Both the position numbers and the translations under genes were made by a program. The notes under the pieces are model-generated. The model saw only the letters and a list, made by a program, of their open reading frames with translations, ran no database searches and was not told where the DNA came from. Below, piece after piece: positions 8,935 to 18,188 of a stretch of DNA of 64,000 nt; the first letter of the stretch is position 1; every line of letters starts with the position of its first letter. Origin of the DNA: Fibrobacter sp. UWB2. GTDB lineage: Bacteria; Fibrobacterota; Fibrobacteria; Fibrobacterales; Fibrobacteraceae. The stretch lies in contig NZ_MWQK01000002.1 in assembly GCF_002210425.1 (NCBI RefSeq), positions 434,001-498,000 of the forward strand, given 5' to 3'.

Positions 8935-10074
8935 ATGAGTGAATTAAGAAAGAACATTTTAGATGAAGCTCGCCGCGTGGTGGTGAAGATTGGATCTCGC
9001 ATTCTCGTGGATTCCGAGCGTGGTGGCGTTCGTACGCGTTACATCCAGAAACTCGCGGATTCCGTGGCACGCTTGATGGATGCTGGCAAGGAAGTCGTCA
9101 TTGTCACGAGTGGCGCTGTGGGTACTGGCATGGCGGAACTTGGCTACAAGCAGAAGCCGACTGTGCTTGCCGAAAAGCAGGCTTGCGCTGCCGTGGGCCA
9201 GATTGACCTTATGTACGCTTATCGCGAAATGTTCCGCTGGGTGCAACTCTCCGTCGGTCAGATTCTCTTGTCTGCAGAAGACTTCCGTGATCGTGCGCGT
9301 TACAAGAATTTGCAGAACACCATCAAGGCCATGCTTGCTCGTAAGATTGTTCCGATTATTAACGAGAACGACTCCTTGGCTGTCGCCGAAATCAAGGTGG
9401 GCGATAACGACAAGCTCTCGAGCGATGTGGCGTTGTTCCTTGATGCAGACTTGCTCCTCATCTTTACGGATGAAGATGGCTTGTTCGATGACAATCCGAA
9501 GAAGAATCCGAACGCTCGCTTGTTGAACTTTGTTCCTGAAATCACGCCTGCGATTTTGGCATTGGCCGGAAAGCCCGGCGAGGCCGGGTCCGCCGTCAGT
9601 ACCGGCGGTATGAGGAGCAAGCTCGAAGCCATTCGCAATGTGACGAAGAGCGGCGCGAATGCATTCCTCGCTAGCGGTATGAAGGTACTCCCGCATCAGG
9701 TGTTCTTTGAAAATGCAACAGGTACGTTGTTTGCGGGTTCCAAGAAAAAGCTCAATAGCCGCCAGCGCTGGCTGAGTTTCATTACGACGCCGCGTGGAAG
9801 CGTGATTGTCGATGAAGGTGGCGTGAAGGCTTTGCGTGAAAATCATTCGAGTTTGTTGCCGGTTGGCGTGATTGCGGTACAGAAGCATTTCGACAAGGGT
9901 GACTTGATTGAAGTCCAGGATGAAAAGAAGAATCCTGTGGCTCGCGGTGTCGCTGGTTTTGATAGCGAAACGCTTAAGCTTGTGCTCCGCAAGAAGACTG
10001 CCCAAGTGCACGAAATCTTGGGCAAGAATGTTCCGGATGAACTTATCCACAAGAACGACTTGGTTGTATTCTAA
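8935..10074 (+). CDS. proB: Glutamate 5-kinase
   Basis: 379 aa. It phosphorylates glutamate in the first step of proline synthesis. The N-terminal amino-acid kinase domain (about 12-270) includes VVKIGSR, VTSGAVGTG, the substrate loop INENDSLA and STGGMRSKLEA. A C-terminal PUA domain (about 285-375) is present, as in E. coli ProB. proC, the last step of the pathway, lies at the far end of the window on the other strand and is not in the same operon. Confidence 0.95.
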   Translation: MSELRKNILDEARRVVVKIGSRILVDSERGGVRTRYIQKLADSVARLMDAGKEVVIVTSGAVGTGMAELGYKQKPTVLAEKQACAAVGQIDLMYAYREMFRWVQLSVGQILLSAEDFRDRARYKNLQNTIKAMLARKIVPIINENDSLAVAEIKVGDNDKLSSDVALFLDADLLLIFTDEDGLFDDNPKKNPNARLLNFVPEITPAILALAGKPGEAGSAVSTGGMRSKLEAIRNVTKSGANAFLASGMKVLPHQVFFENATGTLFAGSKKKLNSRQRWLSFITTPRGSVIVDEGGVKALRENHSSLLPVGVIAVQKHFDKGDLIEVQDEKKNPVARGVAGFDSETLKLVLRKKTAQVHEILGKNVPDELIHKNDLVVF

Positions 10075-10115
10075 CTAGGTGACTTTAGACCGCTTTAGAC
10101 AAAAGGATCAAACGT

Positions 10116-10820
10116 ATGGCTGAAGATCAGAATGTCGAAGAATTGGCCGAAGAATCGGCGGAACTCCCGAAAGTTGAAAGTAGGGAAGACCTGGCTCGCA
10201 TTATACAGGCGCTTGTGTTTGCGTCTCCGGATGTCGTGACGCTCAAGAAGCTTCGCGAAATTCTTGGCGATTTTTTGGATGCTCGTTCTGTGGCGGATGC
10301 GCTCATTACCGCGAACGATTCTTTGAATAAAATTCAGTCTCCGTTTGAAATTGTGGAACAGGCGGGCGGTTACCGCTTTAGAACACGTGCAAAGTATTAT
10401 CCGTGGGTGCGCAAGCTCTTCCCGGAAGCAAACGCAAGACGCCTTTCGCAGGCGGCACTTGAAACGCTTGCCGTGATTGCGTACCAGCAGCCGATTACGA
10501 AGGCCGCGATTGAACAGGTTCGTGGCGTTTCGTCTGCGGATGGTCCGATCCGTAATTTGCTTGACAAGGGCTTTATTACTTTGGGCGCAAGAGCAGAAAC
10601 TGTTGGTAACCCTTATACTTACGTGACCACGCAGGAATTTTTGAAATACTTTGGTATCAATCGCATTCCGGAAGATTTGCCGCGTTTGCGCGAATTCAGT
10701 GAACTTTTGGAAGCGGGCGCTTTGGTGCCGCAGTACTCCAAGCCTGATAACGCTCCGGAAGAACCGACTCCGCTTGAAGAATCGACAGACCAGATTGAAT
10801 TGTCTATGGGAGATGCTTAA
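10116..10820 (+). CDS. scpB: Segregation and condensation protein B
   Basis: 234 aa. An acidic N-terminal tail of about 22 residues is followed by two winged-helix domains (LARIIQALVFASPDVVTL and LSQAALETLAVIAYQQPITK), the hallmark of ScpB. ScpB forms a complex with ScpA and SMC in chromosome condensation. A good AAGGA site lies before the ATG. Its stop overlaps the mutS start (TAATG), so the two are translationally coupled. The acidic C-terminal tail is not conserved in the family. Confidence 0.93.
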   Translation: MAEDQNVEELAEESAELPKVESREDLARIIQALVFASPDVVTLKKLREILGDFLDARSVADALITANDSLNKIQSPFEIVEQAGGYRFRTRAKYYPWVRKLFPEANARRLSQAALETLAVIAYQQPITKAAIEQVRGVSSADGPIRNLLDKGFITLGARAETVGNPYTYVTTQEFLKYFGINRIPEDLPRLREFSELLEAGALVPQYSKPDNAPEEPTPLEESTDQIELSMGDA

Positions 10821-13459
10821 TGGCCGTTACTCCGTTGATGCAGCAATATTACGAAATCAAGAAAGAAAATCCTGGCTGCATTTTGTTTTTCCGCATGGGC
10901 GACTTCTTTGAACTTTTTGAAGATGACGCTGTAATCGCCTCGAAAATTTTAGGTTTAACGCTCACGAGCCGCAATAACGGCGCCTCCGGTGCAACGCCTT
11001 TGTGCGGGTTCCCGCACCACGCTGCCGAACGCTATGTGCCAAAGATGGTGGCCGCAGGCTACCGCATCGCCATTTGCGAACAGGTCGAAGACCCGAAACT
11101 CGCGAAGGGCATTGTCAAGCGCGACATTGTTGAAATCATCAGCGCCGGCACGGCGATGAACGAAGAAAACCTCAATGCGAAAGAGGCAAATTACCTTTGC
11201 GCTTATGTGCCTGCGACAAGTGATGATGGCAAGGGCGGAAACGGGGATGTGGCTGCGTTTGCGATTGCCGATGTGACGACGGGTTACTTGGCGACGTGCC
11301 GTAGCAGTGTGCAGGCTTTCGAATGTGAATTCAGCCGCCGCATGCCCAAGGAAATCGTGATTCCCGAAGGGACGACGATTCCATCTGCGATTATGGACTT
11401 GATTAAGGCGGAAAACGTCTTGGTCACTGAACTCCCTGCTATTTTGTTTGCAGAAGACCAAGCAAAGGATGTGCTGTTTACGCACTTCAAGGTTGAAGCG
11501 CTTGATGGCCTTGGCTTGGATGGTCGTGTTTTTGAAACGTCCGTGACGGGCGCTTTGCTCCAGTATTTGATCAACCAGAAAAAGTCCGAACTGTCGCACT
11601 TTACGACGCTCGAGATTTTGAATCTGGACGATTACATGACGCTCGACCCGAGCACGCTCCGCAATTTGGAACTCGTGCGTCCGCTGAATGCTGACGATTA
11701 TTCCAGCACGCTTTGCTCGGTGCTCGATTTTACGGTGACGGCGATGGGTGGGCGTACGCTCAAGGACTGGGTGAGCCATCCGTTGATTGCTGTGGACCGC
11801 ATCCGCGAACGCGAAGAAGCGGTGGGCGAGCTTGTCCAGAATCCTGTGGCGCTTGACGAACTCAAGGAATCGCTCACGTCGATTCTTGATATGGAACGCT
11901 TGATGGGCCGCGTCGGTAGCGGTCGTGCAAATGCGCGTGACCTCGCGGGAATGGGACGTTCTCTTTCGCAGGCATCAAAGGTCGCTGACGTTTTGGAAGG
12001 CTTGCATGCGCCGCTTTTTGAAGGGCTGCGTGAAACGCTGAACGCGGCAAAGGGCCGTGGCGAAGACTTGCTCAAGTACTTCAATGATGACTTGCCGATG
12101 ACAGTGCGTGAAGGCGGAATGATTCGCCCAGGCGCTAGTGCAGAGCTAGATGCCATGAACGAGGACATCAAGGAACGCCGCGAATGGATTGCTTCTTTGG
12201 AAGGTCGTGAACGCGAACGTCTTGGAATCCCGAGTCTCAAGGTCGGTTACAACCGCGTGTTCGGATACTACATCGAAATCACGAAGGCGCAGATGGCAAA
12301 GGCCACGCAGCCGATTCCGGACGAGTATATCCGCAAGCAGACGACGGTGAACGGCGAACGCTATATCACGCCCGAGATGAAGGAATGTGAATCCGTCATC
12401 AGCAATGCCGAAGTCAACATCCATGCGCTGGAATACAAGATTTTCTGCGAACTTCGCGAACGCGTGAACAGCTGGCGTGCCGAACTCCAGGGCATTGCCG
12501 ATGCAATTGCTCGCGTCGATAGTTTGTACAGCTTTGCCCGTGCGGCACGTAAGTACAATTACGTTTGCCCGGAAGTTTTTGACGGGACGGGTATTGAAAT
12601 TCGCGGCGGTTTCCATCCGGTGATTGTCGCGGTGAATCCTGATTTGAACTTTGTCCCGAATGATGTGACGCTCTCGCCGGACGGTACGCGACTGATGCTC
12701 ATCACCGGCCCGAACATGGCCGGTAAATCGACGTACTTGCGCCAGACGGGGCTCATTGTGCTCATGGCGCAGATTGGCTGCTTTGTGCCTGCCGAAAGTG
12801 CGCGCATTGGTGTGGTGGACCGCATCTTTACGCGTGTGGGCGCGAGCGACCGCTTGAGCCGTGGCCTCAGTACGTTCATGGTCGAGATGATCGAAACGGC
12901 GAACATCCTCCGCAATGCGACGCCGCATAGCCTTGTGCTGCTCGATGAAATCGGTCGCGGTACGAGTACGTTTGACGGCCTCTCGATTGCGTGGGCGATT
13001 GTCGAGACGCTCCACAGCGAGCCTGCCCGCATGGCGCTCACGCTGTTTGCAACGCACTATCACGAATTGACGGGGCTTGTGGAATCGTTGGAACATGCCG
13101 GAAACTTCCAGGTCGCTGTGCAAGAGAAGGGCGACAAGCTCACGTTCTTGCACAAGATTCTTGAAGGCGCTTGCGATTCGAGCTATGGCATTCACGTGGC
13201 CGAGATGGCGGGGCTCCCACCTAACGTGGTGCGCCGAGCTCGCAAGATTTTGCTCCGTTTGGAAAAGCAGAAGATTGACCCGAGTGACGAGGCGCAAAAC
13301 AAGAAAATCAAGGCGCAGCCGCAGATGGACTTGTTTGCACCGCCAGACGAAAATACGCTCTTGCTCAAGGATGAAATTCGCAGGCTCAAGCCCGAGGAAA
13401 TGACTCCGATGCAAGCGCTGCAACGCCTCATGGACCTGAAGGAAAATTACGGGAAATAA
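10820..13459 (+). CDS. mutS: DNA mismatch repair protein MutS
   Basis: 879 aa, full length. The mismatch-binding N-terminus has FFRMGDFFELF with the intercalating Phe region near residue 30. The core levers and clamp follow. The ATPase has Walker A GPNMAGKST (about 632), Walker B LLDEIGRGTSTFDG and the ATHYHEL motif. It recognises base mismatches as a dimer and recruits MutL. It is coupled to scpB upstream and to the HD-domain gene downstream by overlapping stop/start codons. Confidence 0.97.
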   Translation: MAVTPLMQQYYEIKKENPGCILFFRMGDFFELFEDDAVIASKILGLTLTSRNNGASGATPLCGFPHHAAERYVPKMVAAGYRIAICEQVEDPKLAKGIVKRDIVEIISAGTAMNEENLNAKEANYLCAYVPATSDDGKGGNGDVAAFAIADVTTGYLATCRSSVQAFECEFSRRMPKEIVIPEGTTIPSAIMDLIKAENVLVTELPAILFAEDQAKDVLFTHFKVEALDGLGLDGRVFETSVTGALLQYLINQKKSELSHFTTLEILNLDDYMTLDPSTLRNLELVRPLNADDYSSTLCSVLDFTVTAMGGRTLKDWVSHPLIAVDRIREREEAVGELVQNPVALDELKESLTSILDMERLMGRVGSGRANARDLAGMGRSLSQASKVADVLEGLHAPLFEGLRETLNAAKGRGEDLLKYFNDDLPMTVREGGMIRPGASAELDAMNEDIKERREWIASLEGRERERLGIPSLKVGYNRVFGYYIEITKAQMAKATQPIPDEYIRKQTTVNGERYITPEMKECESVISNAEVNIHALEYKIFCELRERVNSWRAELQGIADAIARVDSLYSFARAARKYNYVCPEVFDGTGIEIRGGFHPVIVAVNPDLNFVPNDVTLSPDGTRLMLITGPNMAGKSTYLRQTGLIVLMAQIGCFVPAESARIGVVDRIFTRVGASDRLSRGLSTFMVEMIETANILRNATPHSLVLLDEIGRGTSTFDGLSIAWAIVETLHSEPARMALTLFATHYHELTGLVESLEHAGNFQVAVQEKGDKLTFLHKILEGACDSSYGIHVAEMAGLPPNVVRRARKILLRLEKQKIDPSDEAQNKKIKAQPQMDLFAPPDENTLLLKDEIRRLKPEEMTPMQALQRLMDLKENYGK

Positions 13460-13962
13460 TGATCGATTTCGCGGCTTTAATGAACTTTGCTTTTGAGAAT
13501 CGGCTCTACGAGTCCGAGGTTCATGGCATTGAGCATTGGCATCAGGTGGAGTACAATGGGCTCCTCCTGGCGAAAAAGACTGGCGCCGACATTGACGTAG
13601 TGCGCTTGTTTGCGATTTTTCACGACTCGCAGCGTTTGGATGATGCATACGACCGTGAACATGGTGCACGCGGCGCAGAATTTGCAAAGCGTTGCCGCGA
13701 GGAAAAGCTTTTTGAATTGGACGATGAACGCTTTGGCTGGCTCTATGATGCGTGCCGCCTCCACACGATTCAGCCGCGTACGGGAATTGTTACGATAGAC
13801 ACGTGCTTTGATGCGGACCGTCTGGATTTGGGCCGTGTCGGGTTCCCGCTGAATCCTGAAAAAATGGCGACGGAATGGGGTGCAAAAATAGCCCAGAAGT
13901 CTCTCACTTCGGGCTATTCCGTATTCCACATGCGCGAGTGGATCCGCAAATTGGCGCTTTAA
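13459..13962 (+). CDS. HD-domain hydrolase family protein
   Basis: 167 aa. It shows the HD metal-binding pattern: HGIEHW (about 22-27), FHDSQR (about 55-60, the HD pair), HGARGAEFA, and a later D near residue 118. Such proteins are metal-dependent phosphohydrolases acting on nucleotides or related compounds; the substrate is not evident here. The start ATG overlaps the mutS stop, so it is coupled to DNA repair genes, but that does not prove a repair role. Confidence 0.75.
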   Translation: MIDFAALMNFAFENRLYESEVHGIEHWHQVEYNGLLLAKKTGADIDVVRLFAIFHDSQRLDDAYDREHGARGAEFAKRCREEKLFELDDERFGWLYDACRLHTIQPRTGIVTIDTCFDADRLDLGRVGFPLNPEKMATEWGAKIAQKSLTSGYSVFHMREWIRKLAL

Positions 13963-14430
13963 TTATTCCTTAATTGCCTGGAACGTGCAGCTGATTTCAA
14001 CAGCGACGTTCTTCGGGAGTGTTGAAACGCCAACAGCCGTACGGGCGTGCTTCCCGTTTTCACCGAGAATCTGTACAGCAAGTTCGCTAGCGCCATTCAG
14101 CACAATCGGCTGGTCGTGGAAATCGTTTGCGGATTGCACAAATCCCTGAATCTGAACGAGGCGGAGTGTTTCGCCGGCTTTCAACTGCGTGAGGGCGGCT
14201 GCAATGTTGTTCAAGAAGCAAATCTGTGCCGCTTCCTTTGCCTTTTCCACAGAAATCTGGTTCGGAACAACGCCGGTAAAGGCGGAAAAATCGCCCTTTA
14301 CAGACGGCAACTGCCCAGAAACAATAATCGTATCGCCAAAGCGCGTTGCCGGGACATAAGCGGCAACTGGTGCGGGGCAGGCGGGGAGCGTCAGCCCCAA
14401 TTCTTGGAATTTAGAGACAATTTGACTCAT
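13963..14430 (-). CDS. Rid-family (YjgF/UK114) protein
   Basis: 155 aa, trimeric Rid fold expected. The family motifs are GDTIIVSGQLP, TGVV, the middle region where enamine-binding Rid proteins carry Asn-Ile-Ala-Ala (FLNNIAAAL), and a C-terminal VEISCTFQA. RidA proper needs an active-site Arg near residue 105 (RNA... RxxV); here HARTAVGVSTLP offers ART at the matching place. Many family members deaminate reactive enamine or imine intermediates. It converges with the HD gene and has its own ribosome site (AAGGAG). Confidence 0.85.
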   Translation of the reverse strand: MSQIVSKFQELGLTLPACPAPVAAYVPATRFGDTIIVSGQLPSVKGDFSAFTGVVPNQISVEKAKEAAQICFLNNIAAALTQLKAGETLRLVQIQGFVQSANDFHDQPIVLNGASELAVQILGENGKHARTAVGVSTLPKNVAVEISCTFQAIKE

Positions 14431-14509
14431 GTAATCTCCTTGTTTTTGCGCCTTTAATATACAATAATTGAAGCGCGTTTGGGACGTTTATGCCCCGCTA
14501 ATTAAAAAG

Positions 14510-14531
14510 CCCGCACGTTTTTACGTGCGGG
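14510..14531 (-). terminator. Rho-independent terminator
   Basis: CCCGCACGT and ACGTGCGGG form a 9-bp stem with a TTTT loop. On the minus strand a T-run follows, placing it as terminator of the large lipid gene that ends at 14557. Confidence 0.88.
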
Positions 14532-14556
14532 TATATTTTAAGGCTATTGTTGGCGA

Positions 14557-17500
14557 TTACTTCTTTTCGACGAGTTCCGTAGCGAGCTTCTTCATTCCGT
14601 TGAAGTCCCACTTGCCGCTGCCGAGCTTCGGGATGGCTTCGACGACAAACACGGAACCCGGCTGCATGAGTGGCGGAATGCCCGACTTGCGGAGGCTTCT
14701 CGAGATATCTTCGGTGTCGAGTGTTGCATCGCCCTTGACGAGGAGCACGATGCGTTCGCCCTTCACAGAATCCGGAACGGCGGTAATGGCAAATTCGTGT
14801 TCTCCCATGATGCCTGTTTCTGCAATGCGGAGTTCCACGGCGGTAAGCGAAATCATTTCGCCGCCGAGCTTTGCGAAGCGGCTGTAGCGGCCGAGAATCT
14901 TGACGAAGCCGTCTTCGGTGATGGTACACTTGTCTCCGGTCTTGTACCAGCGACGCCCATCGACTTCAAAAATGACGGCGTCTGTTTTTGCTTCATCGCG
15001 GAGGTAACCCTTCATCACTTGCGGGCCTGTGATGACGAGCATGCCTTCTTCGCCCGGTGCGAGGAACTGGTTCGTTTCCGGATCGATGATGGCGCCTGTT
15101 GAACCAGGGACAACCATGCCGATGCTCGAGTGGTCGCAGCACTTTTCCATCGTCAAGAAGTCGTCGAGCAATACGTTCGGGGCGTTGAGCGTGGCAAGCG
15201 GCGTGAGTTCCGTACAGCCGTAGCCTTCGTAAATGTCTTTGCCGAACTTGAGCTTGAAGGTCTCGCGCATTTCGGGGCGGAGCTTTTCTGCACCGGCAAT
15301 CACGTAGCGCAAAGAGTCGAGGCACATAGGGTGTACCCAGCGGTTGATGGCGATGGCGCGGAGGAACGTCGGGGTGCCCATGAGGATGGTTGCCTTGTAT
15401 TCGGCGCATACGCGGGCAAGAGTCTTGATGTCGGTCGGGTCGGGGCAGAGCACCATCGGCACACCGTCCAAAAGCGGCATCATGAATGTCATCGTAAAGC
15501 CAAACGAATGGAACAGCGGGAGGAGCGATGCCATCACGTCGGTGCGGCAAAGCCTGATGACGTGGTCTCCTTGCTGAGCGTTCGAAATGACGTTTTTGTG
15601 CGTGAGTTCTACACCCTTCGGTGTACCTTCAGAACCGGAACTGAACAAGATAACGGCATCATCGGTTAACTTAGACGTGGTGAACCAGAGGTCTCTCAAA
15701 AGTTTCTTGGGGAACGTTAAGACGATGAACGATTCGAGCAGACGGCAGAATGTGCTGATTTTCTGTTCTTCTTCGTCGATGTAGAACATCTGGCATTTTT
15801 CGGCAAGCTGCTTGAAGTCGGCGTTCTTGCCGCAGAGCTTGTCAAAGAAGGCTCGGGACGTGACAATTGTCGAAAGTTCAGCCTTGTCGATGCAGCCGAT
15901 AAGCGTGTCGACGGGCGAGGTGTAGTTCAAGTTGACCGTCGTCTTTCCGCAGCCGAGAATAGACATAATGCCGAGGGCTGCGTCGCGGCTCGTGGGGAGC
16001 ATGAAGCCTACGTTCTGGTCGTTCTTGGTGAGCGATTTGATTTTCTTGCTGAAGTGGTGGCAGAGGCGGATCATCTCGTAACCATTCACGTGGCGGCCGG
16101 CCGGATCAATCAATATTGGGCGGGAACGGCGCTTGCGCATCGCGCGGTACCAGAGCGGGATGATACTTGCGGAATGGTCCATCGCCATGTTCCAGATGTC
16201 GGTTCCCAGGTTCTGCAAGTCCTTGCGGATCACGTTTTCGGGCGTGGTGGCGGGGAGAGCCTTGCCGAAACCTACGCTGATGACTCGGTTGAAATACTGC
16301 GGGCGGTTTACGCATTCGGAGGCGTGGCTGTAGCGGCTGCCCCAAAGACCTTGTATGTAGAACGGGACGATTTGGGCTTCGGTGCCTTCAATAGCCTTTG
16401 TGTAATCGAGCGAGAATTTGGAAACAAATGGCGTCTTGGAAACTTCGCCTTCGGGGAAGATGACCACCGCTTCGCCCTTCAATAGCGCTTCGTGGATTTT
16501 TTCCATGGCTTCGCTGGGGTCGCGGCGGTTGATGTTGATGACCGACTTGCCGTGAGAGAACCAGCGCAAATACCAGTCGGCAAAGGTGTTGCGGTTGCTC
16601 GCGATGAGGAGCGTGCGCGGAGATGCCATCTGGAGCACTGCCCAGTCGATGAAGCTAAAGTGCGGACCCACCAAAAGGAGCGGGCCGGATTCGGGCATGT
16701 TCTGGATGCCGTGGACCTTGACCTTATAGCGGAACACGTATGAGAATGCAAAGCGGAGCCCAGCGCGGAGGAGCGTCATCGGGGTGCGCTTGAGCGTGAA
16801 CACGAACGTGAGGGCGAGGATCACAGCGAGGAAGAATAGCTGTTTGTGGAGGCTGAGTTCGGTCATGAGGAAGAGGATGACTTGGAAGCCGAGCAAGATG
16901 AACAAGAAGCTCATCTGGATCATGAACGAAACGGCGTGGATGCGGCCAGATGTGTCGGGGCGTGTGACGTTTTGGATGACCGTGCGGAGGATGACGAATG
17001 CGGAGCCTGCCCAGAAGGCGATGAATGCGTAGAGGAACGCAAGGACGTATTGGTTATTGATGAATGGCGTTATAATCATCGTGATGGAAGACGCAATGGC
17101 GGCAAGCGGGATAAGGCCTGTTTCCACGAAGTTCTTGGAAGACTTTGCGGCACTGATGGCGCCAATGACATAACCGATTCCGGTGAAGATGAACGTCCAC
17201 TGGAAAAGCGTTGTGCTTTGCGTACCCGTCATGTTCTGCGAAATCATGATGAGGAACTGCGTTACGCTCCAGAAGGCTGCAATGCCGAGCATCGAGAGCT
17301 TGAGCATCGGGTTTGACCAGGTCGAAGAGAAATTGCGCATGGGGGAGCGAAGCTTCACGAACTTGTTCTGCTTGCAGATGCGGATGCAGAATGACGAAAT
17401 CGCGGCGACGAGGCCTACAGCCGAGAGAATGAACGGGAGGAGCGTGTAGCTAACCGTCGAGCTGTCGTTCGGGCTATAGTCAAACGTGAGGAAGGATATA

Positions 17501-17955
17501 ACCGTGATGCCGAGCGCCATGAAAATCAAGTGCTTGGCGTTGATCTTTACGAGGTCGTTTCCGTCGGTGATTTCCTTCATGAGTCCGATTTTTGCCGGAT
17601 TGAAAATCGAGAGGAAAATGCCGTACAGGAACAGGAATGCAAATGCGCCAAAGTCTAGTCTATCGCCAAAGAAAAATGCGATGAGCAAAACGGAGATAGC
17701 CATGCCGATGGACGTCCAACCCATGACCTTGCTCTTGGGGAAGCGGCCTGCAAAGTAACTTGCCACATGCATCATGATGATGCTTGGCGAGAACATAGCG
17801 AACTGGAGGAGTAGGCTCAGCCAGAAAAACCTAGCGCCTTCGGAGTTGAAGGTTATCCATCTCTGGAAGTGGATGAATAAACCCAGTTGCATAAAAGATG
17901 TTAAAAATACAGCTATGTAATAGGGAACTTCGCCAGGGCAAGTAGATCGTTTCAT
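14557..17955 (-). CDS. MFS transporter / PlsC acyltransferase / acyl-ACP ligase fusion (Aas-like)
   Basis: 1132 aa with three modules. The N-terminal 400 residues hold about 12 membrane segments of an MFS carrier like LplT (lysophospholipid flippase). Next comes a PlsC-type 1-acyltransferase with HFSFIDW (the HX4D motif, about 431) and FPEGEVSKT. The last 500 residues form an AMP-dependent ligase with SSGSEGTPKGVELTHKN and YKTGDKCT. In E. coli, LplT and Aas are separate proteins that import and re-acylate lysophospholipids; the fusion implies the same pathway in one chain at the inner membrane. Confidence 0.9.
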   Translation of the reverse strand: MKRSTCPGEVPYYIAVFLTSFMQLGLFIHFQRWITFNSEGARFFWLSLLLQFAMFSPSIIMMHVASYFAGRFPKSKVMGWTSIGMAISVLLIAFFFGDRLDFGAFAFLFLYGIFLSIFNPAKIGLMKEITDGNDLVKINAKHLIFMALGITVISFLTFDYSPNDSSTVSYTLLPFILSAVGLVAAISSFCIRICKQNKFVKLRSPMRNFSSTWSNPMLKLSMLGIAAFWSVTQFLIMISQNMTGTQSTTLFQWTFIFTGIGYVIGAISAAKSSKNFVETGLIPLAAIASSITMIITPFINNQYVLAFLYAFIAFWAGSAFVILRTVIQNVTRPDTSGRIHAVSFMIQMSFLFILLGFQVILFLMTELSLHKQLFFLAVILALTFVFTLKRTPMTLLRAGLRFAFSYVFRYKVKVHGIQNMPESGPLLLVGPHFSFIDWAVLQMASPRTLLIASNRNTFADWYLRWFSHGKSVININRRDPSEAMEKIHEALLKGEAVVIFPEGEVSKTPFVSKFSLDYTKAIEGTEAQIVPFYIQGLWGSRYSHASECVNRPQYFNRVISVGFGKALPATTPENVIRKDLQNLGTDIWNMAMDHSASIIPLWYRAMRKRRSRPILIDPAGRHVNGYEMIRLCHHFSKKIKSLTKNDQNVGFMLPTSRDAALGIMSILGCGKTTVNLNYTSPVDTLIGCIDKAELSTIVTSRAFFDKLCGKNADFKQLAEKCQMFYIDEEEQKISTFCRLLESFIVLTFPKKLLRDLWFTTSKLTDDAVILFSSGSEGTPKGVELTHKNVISNAQQGDHVIRLCRTDVMASLLPLFHSFGFTMTFMMPLLDGVPMVLCPDPTDIKTLARVCAEYKATILMGTPTFLRAIAINRWVHPMCLDSLRYVIAGAEKLRPEMRETFKLKFGKDIYEGYGCTELTPLATLNAPNVLLDDFLTMEKCCDHSSIGMVVPGSTGAIIDPETNQFLAPGEEGMLVITGPQVMKGYLRDEAKTDAVIFEVDGRRWYKTGDKCTITEDGFVKILGRYSRFAKLGGEMISLTAVELRIAETGIMGEHEFAITAVPDSVKGERIVLLVKGDATLDTEDISRSLRKSGIPPLMQPGSVFVVEAIPKLGSGKWDFNGMKKLATELVEKK

Positions 17956-18032
17956 ATAGGTTGTTTAGTATAAAAATTGTTCAAAATTGTGAGGTAAATA
18001 TAGTAATGATTGGTGGGGGTAAAAAAGGAAAA

Positions 18033-18050
18033 GCCCGCACGGTGGCGGGC
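18033..18050 (-). terminator. Rho-independent terminator of the NSS transporter operon
   Basis: GCCCGC and GCGGGC form a 6-bp stem; the minus strand continues with TTTTCC and six T. It lies downstream of the 34-aa partner gene. Confidence 0.75.
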
Positions 18051-18080
18051 ATGACATAGTAGGGGGCGGGGGGCGTCTCG

Positions 18081-18185
18081 TTACTTCTTGAATACTTTAT
18101 AGAAGCAGAATGCGCAGAGCCCAATGATTGCGCCCCAAGCGCAAACCATGAAAACGAGTCCGCCCGTAGTAAATTCAGCGTCCAT
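18081..18185 (-). CDS. MetS-like small subunit of NSS transporter
   Basis: 34 aa: a short acidic N-terminus, one membrane helix (about residues 10-28: VFMVCAWGAIIGLCAFCFY) and a basic end (KVFKK). Its ATG follows the transporter stop by 3 nt and has GGAGG 8 nt upstream (within the transporter end). Tiny one-helix partners of this kind (MetS in Corynebacterium MetPS) are known directly after NSS-family carriers and are needed for transport. Identification rests on size, topology and position. Confidence 0.7.
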   Translation of the reverse strand: MDAEFTTGGLVFMVCAWGAIIGLCAFCFYKVFKK

Positions 18186-18188
18186 TTT